This document shows, piece by piece, positions 22,719 to 31,616 of a DNA stretch of 64,000 nucleotides. Location: the NCBI GenBank assembly GCA_021808445.1, contig JAKBBP010000003.1, positions 44,442 through 108,441 of the forward strand, given 5' to 3'. Position 1 is the first letter of the stretch; every line of letters begins with the position of its first letter. This stretch comes from Pseudomonadota bacterium. GTDB lineage: Bacteria > Pseudomonadota > Gammaproteobacteria > Burkholderiales > Burkholderiaceae_C. Below the pieces are notes generated by a model. It worked only from the letters and a program-made list of their open reading frames with translations, had not been told where the DNA came from and did no database searches. A program made the position numbers and the translations under genes.

Positions 22719-24257
22719 ATGGACGATTCCGTACCAGGCGATGCTCCGTTGTTCTCCCTGCTGCCCAGGCGCCTGGGCGTCGACACCCACCACGAGCCCG
22801 TGGTGGTCTTGCGCGCGGACTCTCCGGTGGTGCGTGCCGAGGGCTTCGAGGCGCATGCCCGCATCGAGGTCCTGGGCGAGCGCGCCAGCATCGTCGCCAC
22901 GCTGAACATCCTGAGTTCCGGCGGGCTGCTCGGCCCGGACGAGGTGGGGCTTTCCGAGGCGGCCTGGCTGCGACTGCAGCCGCGCGCCGATGAGCGCCTC
23001 CGATTCCGCTTCGCACGGCCCAGCGACGCGATGAGCCACGTGCGGGCCAAGATCTTCGGCAAGCGACTCGCCGAGGGGGCGTTCGAGGCGATCATCGCCG
23101 ACACCGTGGCCGGGCGCCTGTCCAACGTGGAGATCGCCGCGTTCCTGGTGGCCTGCGCGTCGGGAACCATGAGCCGATCGGAAGTCACGGGCCTGACCCG
23201 GGCGATGGTGCACAGCGGAGCGCGCATGAGCTGGCCCCATGCGCTGGTGGTCGACAAGCATTGCATCGGCGGGTTGCCGGGAAACCGGACCACGCCCATC
23301 GTCGTGGCCATCGCCACCTCGCTCGGGCTGATCATGCCCAAGACCAGTTCGCGCGCCATCACCTCGCCGGCGGGTACCGCGGACACGCTGGAGACCATGA
23401 CCTGCGTGGACCTCGACCTGGCGCGCATGCGCCGCGTGGTCGAGGCCGAGGGGGGCTGCATGGTATGGGGCGGGGCGATGAACATGAGCCCCGCCGACGA
23501 TCTGCTGATCCGCGTGGAGCGCATGCTCGACCTGGACAGCGAGGCCCAGCTGGTGGCCTCGGTGCTGTCCAAGAAGGCCGCGGCAGGATCCACGCACGTG
23601 GTCATCGACATTCCCATGGGCCCCAGCGCCAAGGTGCGCAGCGCCGAGCAGGCGCAGTCGCTGCTGCGCGCCTTGCAGGCGAGCGCGGCGGCGCTGGGCC
23701 TGCGTCTGGCCGGCATGATCACCGACGGCTCGCAGCCGGTGGGGCGAGGCATCGGCCCGGCGCTGGAGGCGCACGACGTGCTGCGCGTGCTGGGCAACCA
23801 TCCGCAGGCCAGCGCGGACCTGCGCGAGCGGGCGCTGGATGTGGCCGCCGCGGTGATCGAACTGGGCGGACGGGCGCCGGCGGGTCCCGACGGCGCCGCG
23901 CGCGAGCTGGCCGCGACGGTACTGGCCGACGGGCGCGCGCTGCGCAAGTTCCAGGCCATCTGCGAAGCCCAGGGTGCCTTTCGGGAGCCGGGCGTGGCGC
24001 CGTTCCAGCGCCCCGTGCCGGCGCCGTGCACGGGGCGGGTGCAGGCCATCGACAACCGCCTGCTGGCGCGGGCCGCGAAGCTGGCCGGCGCGCCCCACGC
24101 GCGCACCGCGGGCTTGCTGCTGGGGGTCCACGTGGGCGAGCGCATCGAGCGCGGCCAGCCGCTGTTCGAGTTGCATGCCGAGTCGCAGGGCGAGCTGGAC
24201 TACGCGCTGGATTTCGTGCGAGGCCATCCCGGCATGTTCCACCTGGACAACGCATGA
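22719..24257 (+). CDS. Thymidine phosphorylase family protein (AMP phosphorylase/DeoA-like)
   Basis: DKHCIGGLPGNRTTPIVVAIATSLGLIMPKTSSRAITSPAGTADTLETMT. Confidence 0.9.
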   Translation: MDDSVPGDAPLFSLLPRRLGVDTHHEPVVVLRADSPVVRAEGFEAHARIEVLGERASIVATLNILSSGGLLGPDEVGLSEAAWLRLQPRADERLRFRFARPSDAMSHVRAKIFGKRLAEGAFEAIIADTVAGRLSNVEIAAFLVACASGTMSRSEVTGLTRAMVHSGARMSWPHALVVDKHCIGGLPGNRTTPIVVAIATSLGLIMPKTSSRAITSPAGTADTLETMTCVDLDLARMRRVVEAEGGCMVWGGAMNMSPADDLLIRVERMLDLDSEAQLVASVLSKKAAAGSTHVVIDIPMGPSAKVRSAEQAQSLLRALQASAAALGLRLAGMITDGSQPVGRGIGPALEAHDVLRVLGNHPQASADLRERALDVAAAVIELGGRAPAGPDGAARELAATVLADGRALRKFQAICEAQGAFREPGVAPFQRPVPAPCTGRVQAIDNRLLARAAKLAGAPHARTAGLLLGVHVGERIERGQPLFELHAESQGELDYALDFVRGHPGMFHLDNA

Positions 24258-25186
24258 ACACCGGGCAGGCCGGCGGGCTGCAGCTGTATCCGATGCCCGG
24301 CAACGAGCGATTGGCCGACGCCCTGGTCGCGCGGCTGGGACCCAGGGTGCGGCGAGCCGGTCTGTGGCTGCACCGCTTTCCCGATGGCGAGTCGCTGGTG
24401 CGCGTGGAGCCGCCGCGGGCTGCGGCAGCGCTGGTGTGCACGCTGCGCAACCCGGACGCCCTGAGCCTGCCCTTGCTGATGGCGGCGGCCACGCTGCGCG
24501 AGCTTGGAGCCCCCCAGGTCGGCCTGGTCGCGCCCTACCTGGCCTACATGCGCCAGGATCGCGCCTTCGAGCCTGGACAGGCGGTCTCCGCGCGCATTTA
24601 CGCGGCTCTTTTGTCGGCCCACTTCGACTGGCTGCTGACCGTGGATCCGCACCTGCACCGCATCGATTCCCTCGATCAGGTGTACCGCCTGCGCAGCCGC
24701 GTCGTGCACGCCGCCGGGCCGATCGCGCGCTGGGTTGCCAGCGAGATCGCCCAGCCCCTGCTGATCGGCCCCGACGCCGAGAGCCGCCAATGGGTGGCCG
24801 AGGTCGCCGAGCGCGTGGGCGCACCGATGCTGGTGCTGGACAAGCAGCGCCGGGGAGACCTCGACGTGTCCAGCCGCTTGCCCGATCTGCGGCCCTGGGC
24901 CGGGCGTACGCCCGTGCTGCTGGACGACATCGCCAGCTCCGGGCGCACGCTGGCGGGGGTGCTGCAATCCCTGCGCGCACGCTCCATGGCCCCGGCAGCC
25001 TGCGTGGTGACCCACGGGCTGTTCGCCGTGGATGCGCTCGAGCTCGTGCGTGCCGCCGGCGCCACCCGGGTGGCCTGCACGGACAGCGTGGAGCCGCCGC
25101 CGTCCGTGGAACGCATCACGCTCGACGCGGAGCTGGCGCAGGCCCTGGGGGAAATGACCGCAACCTTGAGGGAGCCCCGACCATGA
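24254..25186 (+). CDS. Ribose-phosphate pyrophosphokinase-like protein
   Basis: Prs-like fold with PRPP loop PVLLDDIASSGRTL; FPDGES; YLAYMRQDRAFEPGQAVSARIYAALL. Confidence 0.93.
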   Translation: MNTGQAGGLQLYPMPGNERLADALVARLGPRVRRAGLWLHRFPDGESLVRVEPPRAAAALVCTLRNPDALSLPLLMAAATLRELGAPQVGLVAPYLAYMRQDRAFEPGQAVSARIYAALLSAHFDWLLTVDPHLHRIDSLDQVYRLRSRVVHAAGPIARWVASEIAQPLLIGPDAESRQWVAEVAERVGAPMLVLDKQRRGDLDVSSRLPDLRPWAGRTPVLLDDIASSGRTLAGVLQSLRARSMAPAACVVTHGLFAVDALELVRAAGATRVACTDSVEPPPSVERITLDAELAQALGEMTATLREPRP

Positions 25187-26580
25187 TCCGACTGTCCTGC
25201 CACGGCGCGGCCAAGCAGGTGACCGGCTCGTGTCACCTGGTGCGCACCGAGTCCGCCAGCGTGCTGGTCGATTGCGGCCTGTTCCAGGGCGGGCGCGAGC
25301 TGGCCGAGGAAAACGCCGCCGAGTTCGGTTTCGAGCCTTCCGGCATCGACGTGCTGCTGCTCACCCATGCCCACCTGGACCATTGCGGGCGCATTCCCCT
25401 GCTGGTCAAGCGGGGCTTCAAGGGGCGCATCGTGTGTACCGCGGCCACGCGCGAGCTGGCGCGCCTGGTGCTGGCGGATGCCGCGGGGCTGCAGGAGGAG
25501 GACGCGCGTCGCGCCCAGCGGCATGGCCGGCACGCGGGGGAGGGAGGAGCCCCCCTGTACACCCTGGCGGACGCCTTTCACGCCATGGACTATTTCGACG
25601 GCTCGGTGGAGTACGGCGCACGCCTGGAGGTCGCCGCCGGCGTGCACGCGACCTTCGTCGACGCGGGACACATCCTGGGGTCGGCGTCCATCCTGCTCGA
25701 GCTCGAGGACACGGGGGAGCACCGCACCGTGTTCTTCTCCGGCGACATCGGCAACCCGGGGCGCCCGTTGCTGCGCGATCCCCAGGCGCCCCCGGCGCGT
25801 CCCGACTACGTGGTCATGGAGACGACCTACGGGGACCGCGACCACCGCGACTGGCAGGCTTCCTACGAGGAGCTGGTGCAAGCGGTGTCCGACACCCTGG
25901 CCCGCGGCGGCAACGTGATCGTTCCCACCTTCGCGCTGGAGCGCGCGCAGGAGCTGCTGTACGTGCTGGCGCGGGCCATCGAGCAGCGGCGCCTGCCCCG
26001 GCACCTTCCGGTATTCCTCGACTCTCCGATGGCGATCTCCGCCACCGAGATCTTCCTGCGCTACCCCCGCTGCCTGCGCCCGGACTTCGCGGCCCGGCTG
26101 CATGGCCCGGATCCTCTGCAGCTTCCGGGCCTGCGCCTGACGCGCGAGACGGCGGAGTCGATGGCCATCAACACCATCCGCGGCGGCGCCGTGATCATGG
26201 CCGGCTCCGGCATGTGCAGCGGTGGGCGGGTGCGCCACCACCTGCGCCACAACCTGGGCAACCAATCGAACAGTGTGGTCTTCGTGGGTTTCGCCGCGCA
26301 GGGAACCCTGGCGCGGCGCATCATCGACGGGGTGCGCCAGGTGCGGCTGTTCGACCAGGACATCGAGGTGCGCGCACGTGTCCACACCATCAACGGCTTT
26401 TCGGCCCATGCCGGGAGCAGCGAGCTGCTGGCCTGGCTCCAGGCCTGCGGACACCCGCGCAGGGTTTTCCTGGTGCACGGCGATCCGGACACCGCCATGC
26501 AGGCCTTCGCGCAGCGCCTGGAGCAACTGGCCATGCCCCATCAGATCCCCGGCGACGGCGAGCCCATCCTGTTGCGCTGA
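25183..26580 (+). CDS. MBL-fold beta-CASP RNA-specificity domain metallohydrolase
   Basis: THAHLDHCG; FFSGDIGNPGRPLL; VIVPTFALERAQELLY; GSGMCSGGRVRHHL. Confidence 0.94.
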   Translation: MIRLSCHGAAKQVTGSCHLVRTESASVLVDCGLFQGGRELAEENAAEFGFEPSGIDVLLLTHAHLDHCGRIPLLVKRGFKGRIVCTAATRELARLVLADAAGLQEEDARRAQRHGRHAGEGGAPLYTLADAFHAMDYFDGSVEYGARLEVAAGVHATFVDAGHILGSASILLELEDTGEHRTVFFSGDIGNPGRPLLRDPQAPPARPDYVVMETTYGDRDHRDWQASYEELVQAVSDTLARGGNVIVPTFALERAQELLYVLARAIEQRRLPRHLPVFLDSPMAISATEIFLRYPRCLRPDFAARLHGPDPLQLPGLRLTRETAESMAINTIRGGAVIMAGSGMCSGGRVRHHLRHNLGNQSNSVVFVGFAAQGTLARRIIDGVRQVRLFDQDIEVRARVHTINGFSAHAGSSELLAWLQACGHPRRVFLVHGDPDTAMQAFAQRLEQLAMPHQIPGDGEPILLR

Positions 26581-26712
26581 GCCGCCCCGCGACCCCGCCT
26601 GCGACCCGCTTCGCGGGGCCGTGGCTGCGCCACGTCAAGGAATGCGCGGCGCACCGGGCGCACACTGTGGCAGGCGTGCCGCGCAGGCGCGCGGCCGTGC
26701 AGGAGAGCTCCG

Positions 26713-28704
26713 ATGGATCATCCGGACTACGCGCGCAGGCGCCAGACCATGGTGCGCCAGCAGATCGCGTCGCGAGGCGTGGACGACGATCGGGTGCTCG
26801 CAGCCCTGCGAGAGGTCGCGCGCGAGCGTTTCCTGCCGGATTCGGCGCGCGACGCCGCCTACGAGGAAGTCTCGCTGCGCCTGGAGGACGGGCGCCTGCT
26901 GCCCCAGGCCTACGTCCAGGCGGTGGCGCTGGCGGCACTCGCCCTGCGAGGCGACGAGAAGGTGCTCGAGATCGGCACCGGTTGCGGCTACGGCAGCGCG
27001 CTGCTCGCACGACTTGCCGCGCAGGTGCGCACCGTGGAGCCCGACGCACGCCTTGCCGAGCGAGCGGCGGGGGTCTTCGCGCTGCTGGGGCTGCGCGAGG
27101 TGCACGTGCGCCACGGTGAGGCGTCGGCCGGATGGGAGCAGGAGGGTCCCTATGACGCCATCCTCGTGCAGCCGGGGATCGAGGCCTCGGAGCCGTCCCT
27201 GCGCAGCCAGCTTCGGGTCGGGGGGCGCCTGGTGATGGCGCAGGGCGGCAGCCCGACGGTGCTGGAACTCGTGCGTACCCGGCGCGTGTCCGAGTTGCGC
27301 TTCGAGTCCGAGGATCTCGCGGACCTGCGCCTCGCGCCCGAGGTACCGGCCGGCCCGGCGCGCGCCGGCTCGCGCCGCGGCCAGGCAGGGGCCGCCGAGC
27401 ATGCGCAGGCGCGGCTTTCGGTGGCCGTCGGCCGCGCAGGCGAGGCGTTCGAGGACCTCGAGGCCGCCGAACTGGAGCCGTTGCTGCGCCGCATCGGGCG
27501 AGCGCGCGTGGTCCTGATCGGCGAGGCCACACACGGGACCTCCGAGTTCTATCGCATGCGTCAGCGCATCACGCGCGCCCTGATCGAAAGGCGGGGCTTC
27601 GACTTCGTCGCCGTCGAGGGGGACTGGCCCGACTGCGCGCGCATCGACCAGTACGTGCGCAACGCCGAAGAGCCCGCCGCGCGCTGGAAGGCCTTCGCGC
27701 GCTTTCCGGCCTGGATGTGGCGCAATCGGGAGGTGGCCGCATTCGTCGACTGGCTTCGGGAATGGAATGCGCAGCAACAGCCGCGCCTGCGCACGGCCTT
27801 CTACGGGCTGGACTTGTACAGCCTGTATGGCTCCATCGAGCGCGTGCTGGAATACCTCGAGCGGGTGGATCCGCAGACGGCGCGCCTCGCGCGCCAGCGC
27901 TACGGCTGCCTCAGCCCCTGGGAGGACGACCCCGCCGGCTACGCGCGCGCCACGATGACCGCCGGTTATCGCTCCTGCGAGGCTGACGTGGTGGCGATGT
28001 TGCGCGAACTGCTGCACGCGCGCTCCAGCTACGGCGGCTACGACGGCGAACGCTTCCTCGATGCGCTGCAGAATGCGCGCCTGGTGGCCAATGCCGAGCG
28101 CTACTACCGCACCATGTACTACGGCTCGCGCGAGTCCTGGAACCTGCGCGACGGGCATATGTTCGAGACCCTGCGCACGCTGCTGGACTTTCGAGGGCCG
28201 CAGAGCCGTGCCGTCGTCTGGGCCCACAATTCCCACGTGGGCGATTCGGCCGCTACCGAGATGGCCCTGCGGGGCGAATTCAACCTCGGGCGCCTGTGTC
28301 GCAAGGCCTTCGGCTCGCAGGCCTACGCGATCGGCTTCGGAACCCATGCAGGGCAGGTCGCGGCGGCGGATTCCTGGGGCGCGGACATGCAGGTGATGGA
28401 GCTGCGCCCCAGCGCGGCGGGAAGCCATGAACGCGTGTTCCACGACAGTGGCGTGCCGGGGCTGCTGCTGCCCCTGCGCTCGCTGCCCGCGGATCCCGAT
28501 CTGGCGGGCTTGCGCGAGTCGCGCCTGCAGCGGGCGGTCGGGGTGCTGTACCGGCCGCTCACGGAGATGGCCAGCCACTACTTCGAATCGGTGCTGCCGG
28601 AGCAGTACGACGAGTACATCTGGTTCGACCGCAGCCATGCCGTCACCCCGCTCGACAGCCTGAGCCTGGAAGGCGTGCCCGAAACCTATCCCTTCGGCGT
28701 ATGA
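26713..28704 (+). CDS. Fusion: protein-L-isoaspartate O-methyltransferase domain + erythromycin esterase-like domain
   Basis: N-term PCMT (VLEIGTGCGYGSALLARL) and C-term erythromycin esterase (VVLIGEATHGTSEFYRMRQRITRALIERRGFDFVAVEGDWPD; VVWAHNSHVGD). Confidence 0.93.
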   Translation: MDHPDYARRRQTMVRQQIASRGVDDDRVLAALREVARERFLPDSARDAAYEEVSLRLEDGRLLPQAYVQAVALAALALRGDEKVLEIGTGCGYGSALLARLAAQVRTVEPDARLAERAAGVFALLGLREVHVRHGEASAGWEQEGPYDAILVQPGIEASEPSLRSQLRVGGRLVMAQGGSPTVLELVRTRRVSELRFESEDLADLRLAPEVPAGPARAGSRRGQAGAAEHAQARLSVAVGRAGEAFEDLEAAELEPLLRRIGRARVVLIGEATHGTSEFYRMRQRITRALIERRGFDFVAVEGDWPDCARIDQYVRNAEEPAARWKAFARFPAWMWRNREVAAFVDWLREWNAQQQPRLRTAFYGLDLYSLYGSIERVLEYLERVDPQTARLARQRYGCLSPWEDDPAGYARATMTAGYRSCEADVVAMLRELLHARSSYGGYDGERFLDALQNARLVANAERYYRTMYYGSRESWNLRDGHMFETLRTLLDFRGPQSRAVVWAHNSHVGDSAATEMALRGEFNLGRLCRKAFGSQAYAIGFGTHAGQVAAADSWGADMQVMELRPSAAGSHERVFHDSGVPGLLLPLRSLPADPDLAGLRESRLQRAVGVLYRPLTEMASHYFESVLPEQYDEYIWFDRSHAVTPLDSLSLEGVPETYPFGV

Positions 28705-28731
28705 GCGCAGGGTGCCGATGCTCCGGCCCCG

Positions 28732-28773
28732 CTGATCCAGGTCAAGGACAGTCCGCGGCGGCGGGTCGATACT
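28732..28773 (+). promoter_or_regulatory. FNR/ANR-like box (CTGATCCAGGTCAA) plus -10-like GATACT
   Basis: 8/10 match to TTGAT-N4-ATCAA at 28732-28745; GATACT at 28768-28773. Confidence 0.6.
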
Positions 28774-28816
28774 TCCCGGTGAATCTCATCCGTTCGCATG
28801 CCGCAGGAGCCGCGCC

Positions 28817-29263
28817 ATGAACCCCCAGTCCCAGATCCAGGCCGCCCAGCGCGCCGAGGTCGAATGCCTCACCGACCTGTTCGACGCTGCCATGGACGGA
28901 TTCGAGCAGCTCACCCGCCTGCAGTTGCAGGCCATGCGCGAGTTCTCCCGCAACCACTCGCAGCGTCTGTTCGAGGCCATGCAGGCCCGCGACGCACGGG
29001 ACTGGGCGGCCTTGCCGCAGCAGGCGCTGCGCCCGGATCCGGACGGTGCGTTGCAGTACCTGCAGGAATTCGGGCGCATCGCGGGCTCGGTGCAGGCTGC
29101 CATGTCCGAGGCCTTGCAGCAGGGCGCGGCCCGGCTGCAGCACCACCTGCAGGAGGCCGTCGAGCAGGCCGGCGCGCAAGCGGCGCCCGGGGCGCCCGGG
29201 GCGCCCGGCGCACCCAAGCGCCAGCCGCCGCGTGCGCGCGCAGCCGCCGGCCGCGCCTCCTGA
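28817..29263 (+). CDS. Phasin-like (polyhydroxyalkanoate granule) protein
   Basis: Helical amphipathic N-terminus, APG-rich tail, immediately upstream of phaB. Confidence 0.8.
   Translation: MNPQSQIQAAQRAEVECLTDLFDAAMDGFEQLTRLQLQAMREFSRNHSQRLFEAMQARDARDWAALPQQALRPDPDGALQYLQEFGRIAGSVQAAMSEALQQGAARLQHHLQEAVEQAGAQAAPGAPGAPGAPKRQPPRARAAAGRAS
29183..29209. repeat. 3 x 9-bp tandem repeat GCGCCCGGG/C encoding APG repeats
   Basis: Direct reading. Confidence 0.9.
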
Positions 29264-29306
29264 TTTCCAACCTGGCGGGCTGCCGGCACGGCCCGGGGAG
29301 AACGTC

Positions 29307-30032
29307 ATGCCAAGAATCGCCCTGGTCACCGGAGGCACGCGCGGCATCGGCGCGGCCATCGCACGCCGCCTGGCCGCGGACGGCCTGCGGGTGGCCGTGA
29401 ACTACCGCGGCAATGAATCGGCCGCCCAGGCCTTCCGCGAGGACAGCGGGCTGCCGGCCTTCCGCTGGGACGTGGCCGATTTCGAAGCCTGCCAGGCAGG
29501 CGTGCGGGAGGTCGAGCGCGAGCTCGGAGGGGGCATCGAGGTGCTGGTGAACAATGCCGGCGTGACCCGTGACGCCATGCTGCACCGGATGGAGCTGCGG
29601 CAGTGGCGGGAGGTCATGCAGGACGATCTCGACGCCATGTTCCACATGTGCCGCTCGGTCATCGACGGCATGCGCGCGCGCGGCTGGGGGCGCATCGTGA
29701 ACATCTCCTCGGTCAACGGCCAGAAGGGGCAGCTGGGACAGGCCAACTATTCCGCGGCCAAGGCAGGCGTGATCGGATTCACCAAGGCGCTGGCGCTGGA
29801 GTCGGCACGCAAGGGCATTACCGTCAACGCGGTCGCGCCGGGTTACACGGACACGGACATGCTGGCCGGAATCGACCCCTCGGTGCTCGAGGGCATCAAG
29901 GCGCAGATCCCGGCCGCACGCCTGGGGCGGCCGGAGGAGATCGCGCACGCGGTATCCTTCCTGGTCGACGATCGCAGCGGTTTCGTCACCGGCGCCACGC
30001 TGGCCGTCAACGGCGGGCAATACATGGTGTGA
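29307..30032 (+). CDS. phaB: Acetoacetyl-CoA reductase (SDR)
   Basis: VTGGTRGIGAAIARRL; NISSVNGQKGQLGQANYSAAKAG; typical PhaB. Confidence 0.92.
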   Translation: MPRIALVTGGTRGIGAAIARRLAADGLRVAVNYRGNESAAQAFREDSGLPAFRWDVADFEACQAGVREVERELGGGIEVLVNNAGVTRDAMLHRMELRQWREVMQDDLDAMFHMCRSVIDGMRARGWGRIVNISSVNGQKGQLGQANYSAAKAGVIGFTKALALESARKGITVNAVAPGYTDTDMLAGIDPSVLEGIKAQIPAARLGRPEEIAHAVSFLVDDRSGFVTGATLAVNGGQYMV

Positions 30033-30060
30033 ACCCTGGTGTCCTGTCCCGTAACGAACC

Positions 30061-30873
30061 ATGACCAAGGCCATCGCAGCCCAGGATCCCCCCGGTGATG
30101 CATCCGCGCCCGAGCCGCGGGCCGATTCCTACGCGAGGACCCTGCGGGCCTTGCAGATCGAACTGGTCAAGTACCAGAAACACCTCATCGCCCACGACGA
30201 GCGCCTGCTGCTCATCCTGGAGGGGCGCGATGCCGCCGGCAAGGATGGAACCATCAAGCGCATCGTCGAGCACCTGTCGCCTCGCGAGACCCGCGTGGTC
30301 GCTCTGGGCAAGCCCTCCGACCGCGAGTCCACCGCCTGGTATTTCCAGCGCTACGTGCCCCACCTGCCCAGCGCCCAGGAATTCGTGCTGTTCAACCGCA
30401 GCTGGTACAACCGCGCGGGGGTCGAGCCCGTCATGGGCTTCTGCGATGCGGCGCAATACGAGGAGTTCCTCGACACCGTCCCGGTATTCGAGCACATGCT
30501 GGTGCGCTCCGGCGTCCGGCTGTTCAAGTACTACCTGGACATCGACCGGGACGAGCAGCGCAGGCGCCTGCAGGCGCGGCGCCGCGATCCGCTCAAGCAG
30601 TGGAAGCTCAGCCCCATCGACGCGGCCGCGCAGGCGCACTGGAAGGATTACAGCCGTGCGCGCGACACCATGTTCGCTCGCACCCACACGCTGACCGCTC
30701 CGTGGTACGTGGTGCGCGCGGCCGACAAGCGAGCGGCCCGCCTGGATGTGATCCGCCACCTCCTGGGGCATCTCGAATACCACGGCAAGGACCACGGGCT
30801 GCTGCGTTCCGACTCCGGCCTGGTGTTCTCCTACTCCGAAGAGGCGCTGCGCGCCGGACGGATCGCCCCCTGA
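30061..30873 (+). CDS. ppk2: Polyphosphate kinase 2
   Basis: LLLILEGRDAAGKDGTIKRIVEHLSPRETRVVAL; FNRSWYNRAGVEPVMGFC. Confidence 0.95.
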   Translation: MTKAIAAQDPPGDASAPEPRADSYARTLRALQIELVKYQKHLIAHDERLLLILEGRDAAGKDGTIKRIVEHLSPRETRVVALGKPSDRESTAWYFQRYVPHLPSAQEFVLFNRSWYNRAGVEPVMGFCDAAQYEEFLDTVPVFEHMLVRSGVRLFKYYLDIDRDEQRRRLQARRRDPLKQWKLSPIDAAAQAHWKDYSRARDTMFARTHTLTAPWYVVRAADKRAARLDVIRHLLGHLEYHGKDHGLLRSDSGLVFSYSEEALRAGRIAP

Positions 30874-30886
30874 CATCGAGGTCGCC

Positions 30887-31330
30887 ATGTACTCCCGCAT
30901 CCTTGTCGCGCTGGACGCCAGCGCCACCGCCCAGCAGGCCGCCGAGCACGCCATCGGCCTGGCCCGTGCCCTCCAGGCCTCGCTGCGCATGGTCTGCGTG
31001 GTCGACGTGGCGGGGCTGGCCGGGGCGCTGGCCGACGTGAGCCGCGTGATGAGCGACGACGCCAGGTTGTTGCTGGACGACTGGATGAACCGCGCGGCCC
31101 AGTTCGGCGTGGACGTCAGCACCGGCATCGTCGAGACCGGGCGCCACGCTGTCCGCGTGGCCGACGCCATCCGCGCCGAGGCCCGGCGCTGGGATGCGCA
31201 GCTCATCGTGCTGGGAAGCCACGGGCGCAGCGGCGTGGGCAACCTCATGCTCGGCAGCGTGGCCGAGGCGGTGGCGCGCGACAGCCGCTGCGCCGTGTTG
31301 CTGGTGCATCCCGGCGACGCCCAGTCCTGA
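30887..31330 (+). CDS. Universal stress protein
   Basis: MYSRILVALDASATAQQAAEHAIGLA; VLGSHGRSGVGNLMLGSVAEAVARDSRCAVLLV. Confidence 0.94.
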   Translation: MYSRILVALDASATAQQAAEHAIGLARALQASLRMVCVVDVAGLAGALADVSRVMSDDARLLLDDWMNRAAQFGVDVSTGIVETGRHAVRVADAIRAEARRWDAQLIVLGSHGRSGVGNLMLGSVAEAVARDSRCAVLLVHPGDAQS

Positions 31331-31367
31331 TCCGGCGCGCGCAAGCGCCGACGCAAAGCCATCGTTT

Positions 31368-31409
31368 GCCAGTGTCCGGCCCCACGCATCAGCGGGACAG
31401 GACACTGGC
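31368..31409. repeat. 10-bp perfect inverted repeat GCCAGTGTCC-N22-GGACACTGGC
   Basis: Direct reading; downstream of usp. Confidence 0.75.
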
Positions 31410-31616
31410 GTGAACTGCCGCGTCAAGGCGGCGTGAAACTGCTGCGCGGCGCTCCGCTGGCGCCTATGTTCCCGGTGTGCTCGCAAGACACCGGATCCGC
31501 CATGCGCAGGACGGGGTGGGGCACCGGCAGGCCCCCGCATCGGAGGTCGTCCGCGAAGGCTGGGGGAGGCGCCGCGTGCAAACGCGGCCGGTCGTTCACC
31601 CCCAACTGCTACGAGC

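Noticed and set aside
29183-29209. APG repeat considered as a mobile or CRISPR-like repeat
   Set aside because: Only three 9-bp in-frame units inside the phasin-like tail; ordinary codon-repeat expansion.
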